Shown here: positions 6,192-6,972 of the stretch, one piece after another | Layout of the letters: each line of letters begins with the position of its first letter | Numbering within the stretch: the stretch's first letter is position 1 | From: Schlegelella_A sp036496385 | GTDB lineage: Bacteria > Pseudomonadota > Gammaproteobacteria > Burkholderiales > Burkholderiaceae_C | NCBI GenBank assembly: GCA_036496385.1 | Contig: DASXLD010000034.1 | Coordinates: 1 to 6,972, forward strand | Direction of reading: 5' to 3' | DNA: 6,972 bases | Made by a program: the position numbers and the translations under genes | The notes under the pieces: model-generated | Seen by the model: only the letters and a program-made list of their open reading frames with translations | Databases searched by the model: none | What the model was told of the DNA's origin: nothing

Positions 6192-6972
6192 ACTGTCGAC
6201 GCCTTCGACTGGACATTGGTCCGCAGCTTCCTCGCCGTCCTCGACGCCGGCAGCGTGACCGCAGCGGCGAAGCGGCTCGGCGCCCAGCAGCCGACGGTCA
6301 GCCGCCACGTCGCCGAGCTCGAGGCGCAACTCGGCGCACCCTTGTTCGAGCGCACCGGTCGCGGCGTCACGCCGACCGCGGCCGCCTTGGCGATCGCCGC
6401 CCCGGCGCGGCGGATGGAGGACGCCGCGCTCGCGGTCGTTCGCGGCCTCGCCGGCGAGCGGTCGGCGACGCGCGGCGTCGTCCGCGTGACGACGAGCCAG
6501 GTCGCCGCGACCTGGCTGCTGCCGGCGGTGCTCGCCCGCTTGCAGCGCGCCCACCCGAAGATCGGGATCGAGCTCGTTGCCTCCAACGAGCTCACCAACC
6601 TGTTGCGCCGCGAAGCCGACATCGCCGTTCGCATGGTCCGGCCTGCGCAAGCATCGCTGGTCGCGAAGAAGCTCGGCGAGATCGAGATCGTCGCTGCCGC
6701 CCATACTGCCTATCTCGCCAAGGCGCCACCGCTGAGGAGCCTTGCCGACCTTGCCGCGCATCGGCTGATCGGCTACGACCGCGACGACACGATCGTGCGC
6801 GGCGCGGCGCGCATGGGCGTCGCACTCGCACCGGCCGACTTCGCCTTGCGCACCGACGACCAGGTCGCCTACGGCAGGCTCGTCGCCGAGGGCGCGGGTG
6901 TCGGCTTCGTCGCCCGCTACAACCTGCGCCACTGGCCCGGCGTCGTCGCGGTGCTGCCCGGGCTCGTCACGG
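6189..6972 (+). CDS. LysR-type transcriptional regulator, partial
   Basis: The gene encodes 261 residues before the right edge and likely lacks about the last 30-40 of a usual LysR protein. The N-terminal winged helix-turn-helix is clear: DWTLVRSFLAVLDAGSVTAA (7-26), KRLGAQQPTVSRHVAELEAQ (28-47), then LGAPLFERTGRGVTPT (48-63). A linker helix follows to about residue 90. The effector-binding domain begins near GVVRVTTSQVAA (96-107) and includes LLRREADIAVRMVRP (138-152) and LVAEGAGVGFVARY (231-244). It probably responds to a small molecule and controls the divergent SDR gene and itself, as is usual for this arrangement. An in-frame ATG at 6168 would add MKVIHFC; 6189 is preferred because the sequence then begins close to the wHTH, as is normal for the family. 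Neither start has a good ribosome site. Confidence 0.92.
   Translation, partial: MTVDAFDWTLVRSFLAVLDAGSVTAAAKRLGAQQPTVSRHVAELEAQLGAPLFERTGRGVTPTAAALAIAAPARRMEDAALAVVRGLAGERSATRGVVRVTTSQVAATWLLPAVLARLQRAHPKIGIELVASNELTNLLRREADIAVRMVRPAQASLVAKKLGEIEIVAAAHTAYLAKAPPLRSLADLAAHRLIGYDRDDTIVRGAARMGVALAPADFALRTDDQVAYGRLVAEGAGVGFVARYNLRHWPGVVAVLPGLVT

Noticed and set aside
4949..6634. The kinase reading frame stays open upstream for a further 562 codons, across the SDR gene and into the LysR gene.
   Set aside because: The translation there is Arg/Ala-rich with no domain motifs, and the same DNA encodes a convincing SDR protein in another frame. High G+C makes stop codons rare. The kinase motifs begin only after 4948.
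6123..6932. A 269-codon minus-strand open frame opposite the LysR gene.
   Set aside because: The plus-strand frame carries a clear winged helix-turn-helix and effector domain; the minus-strand product has no recognisable features.

Overview
The window is very GC-rich DNA, roughly 70% G+C by eye, with codon use strongly biased to G/C at third positions. It looks like a betaproteobacterial chromosome, probably Burkholderiales-like. This rests on the PEP-CTERM exported protein, the LysR/dehydrogenase pair, the transmembrane Hanks-type kinase and the base composition; no rRNA or other taxonomic marker is present. I saw no tRNA, rRNA, CRISPR array, transposase or phage gene.

Layout, left to right. 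(1) Positions 1-884, minus strand: the N-terminal part of a family-5 solute-binding protein of a peptide-type ABC transporter, running off the left edge. (2) Positions 885-1144: a divergent intergenic region holding three GC-rich hairpins. (3) Positions 1145-2170, plus strand: a secreted protein with a C-terminal PEP-CTERM sorting signal, followed at once by an intrinsic terminator. (4) Positions 2228-4948, minus strand: a 906-residue predicted transmembrane Ser/Thr protein kinase with a divergent kinase domain, a long Pro/Ala linker, one membrane helix and a TPR-like C-terminal domain. It converges on the PEP-CTERM gene. (5) Positions 5080-6087, minus strand: an NAD(P)-binding atypical extended SDR protein. 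(6) Positions 6189 to the right edge, plus strand: a LysR-type regulator, divergent from the SDR gene and truncated at its C-terminus, with an imperfect dyad between the two genes that is a plausible operator.

How the parts may work together. The LysR gene and the divergent SDR gene form a classic regulator-target pair. The kinase lies downstream of the SDR gene on the same strand but is separated by 131 bp, so it may be transcribed independently. The PEP-CTERM protein and the kinase share a terminator region of 57 bp. A functional link between them is possible (cell-surface protein and envelope-spanning sensor kinase) but is not shown by the sequence. The most unusual item is the kinase: its catalytic loop is intact, but its glycine loop is poor, it has DVA in place of DFG, and a CxxC follows the catalytic Asn.
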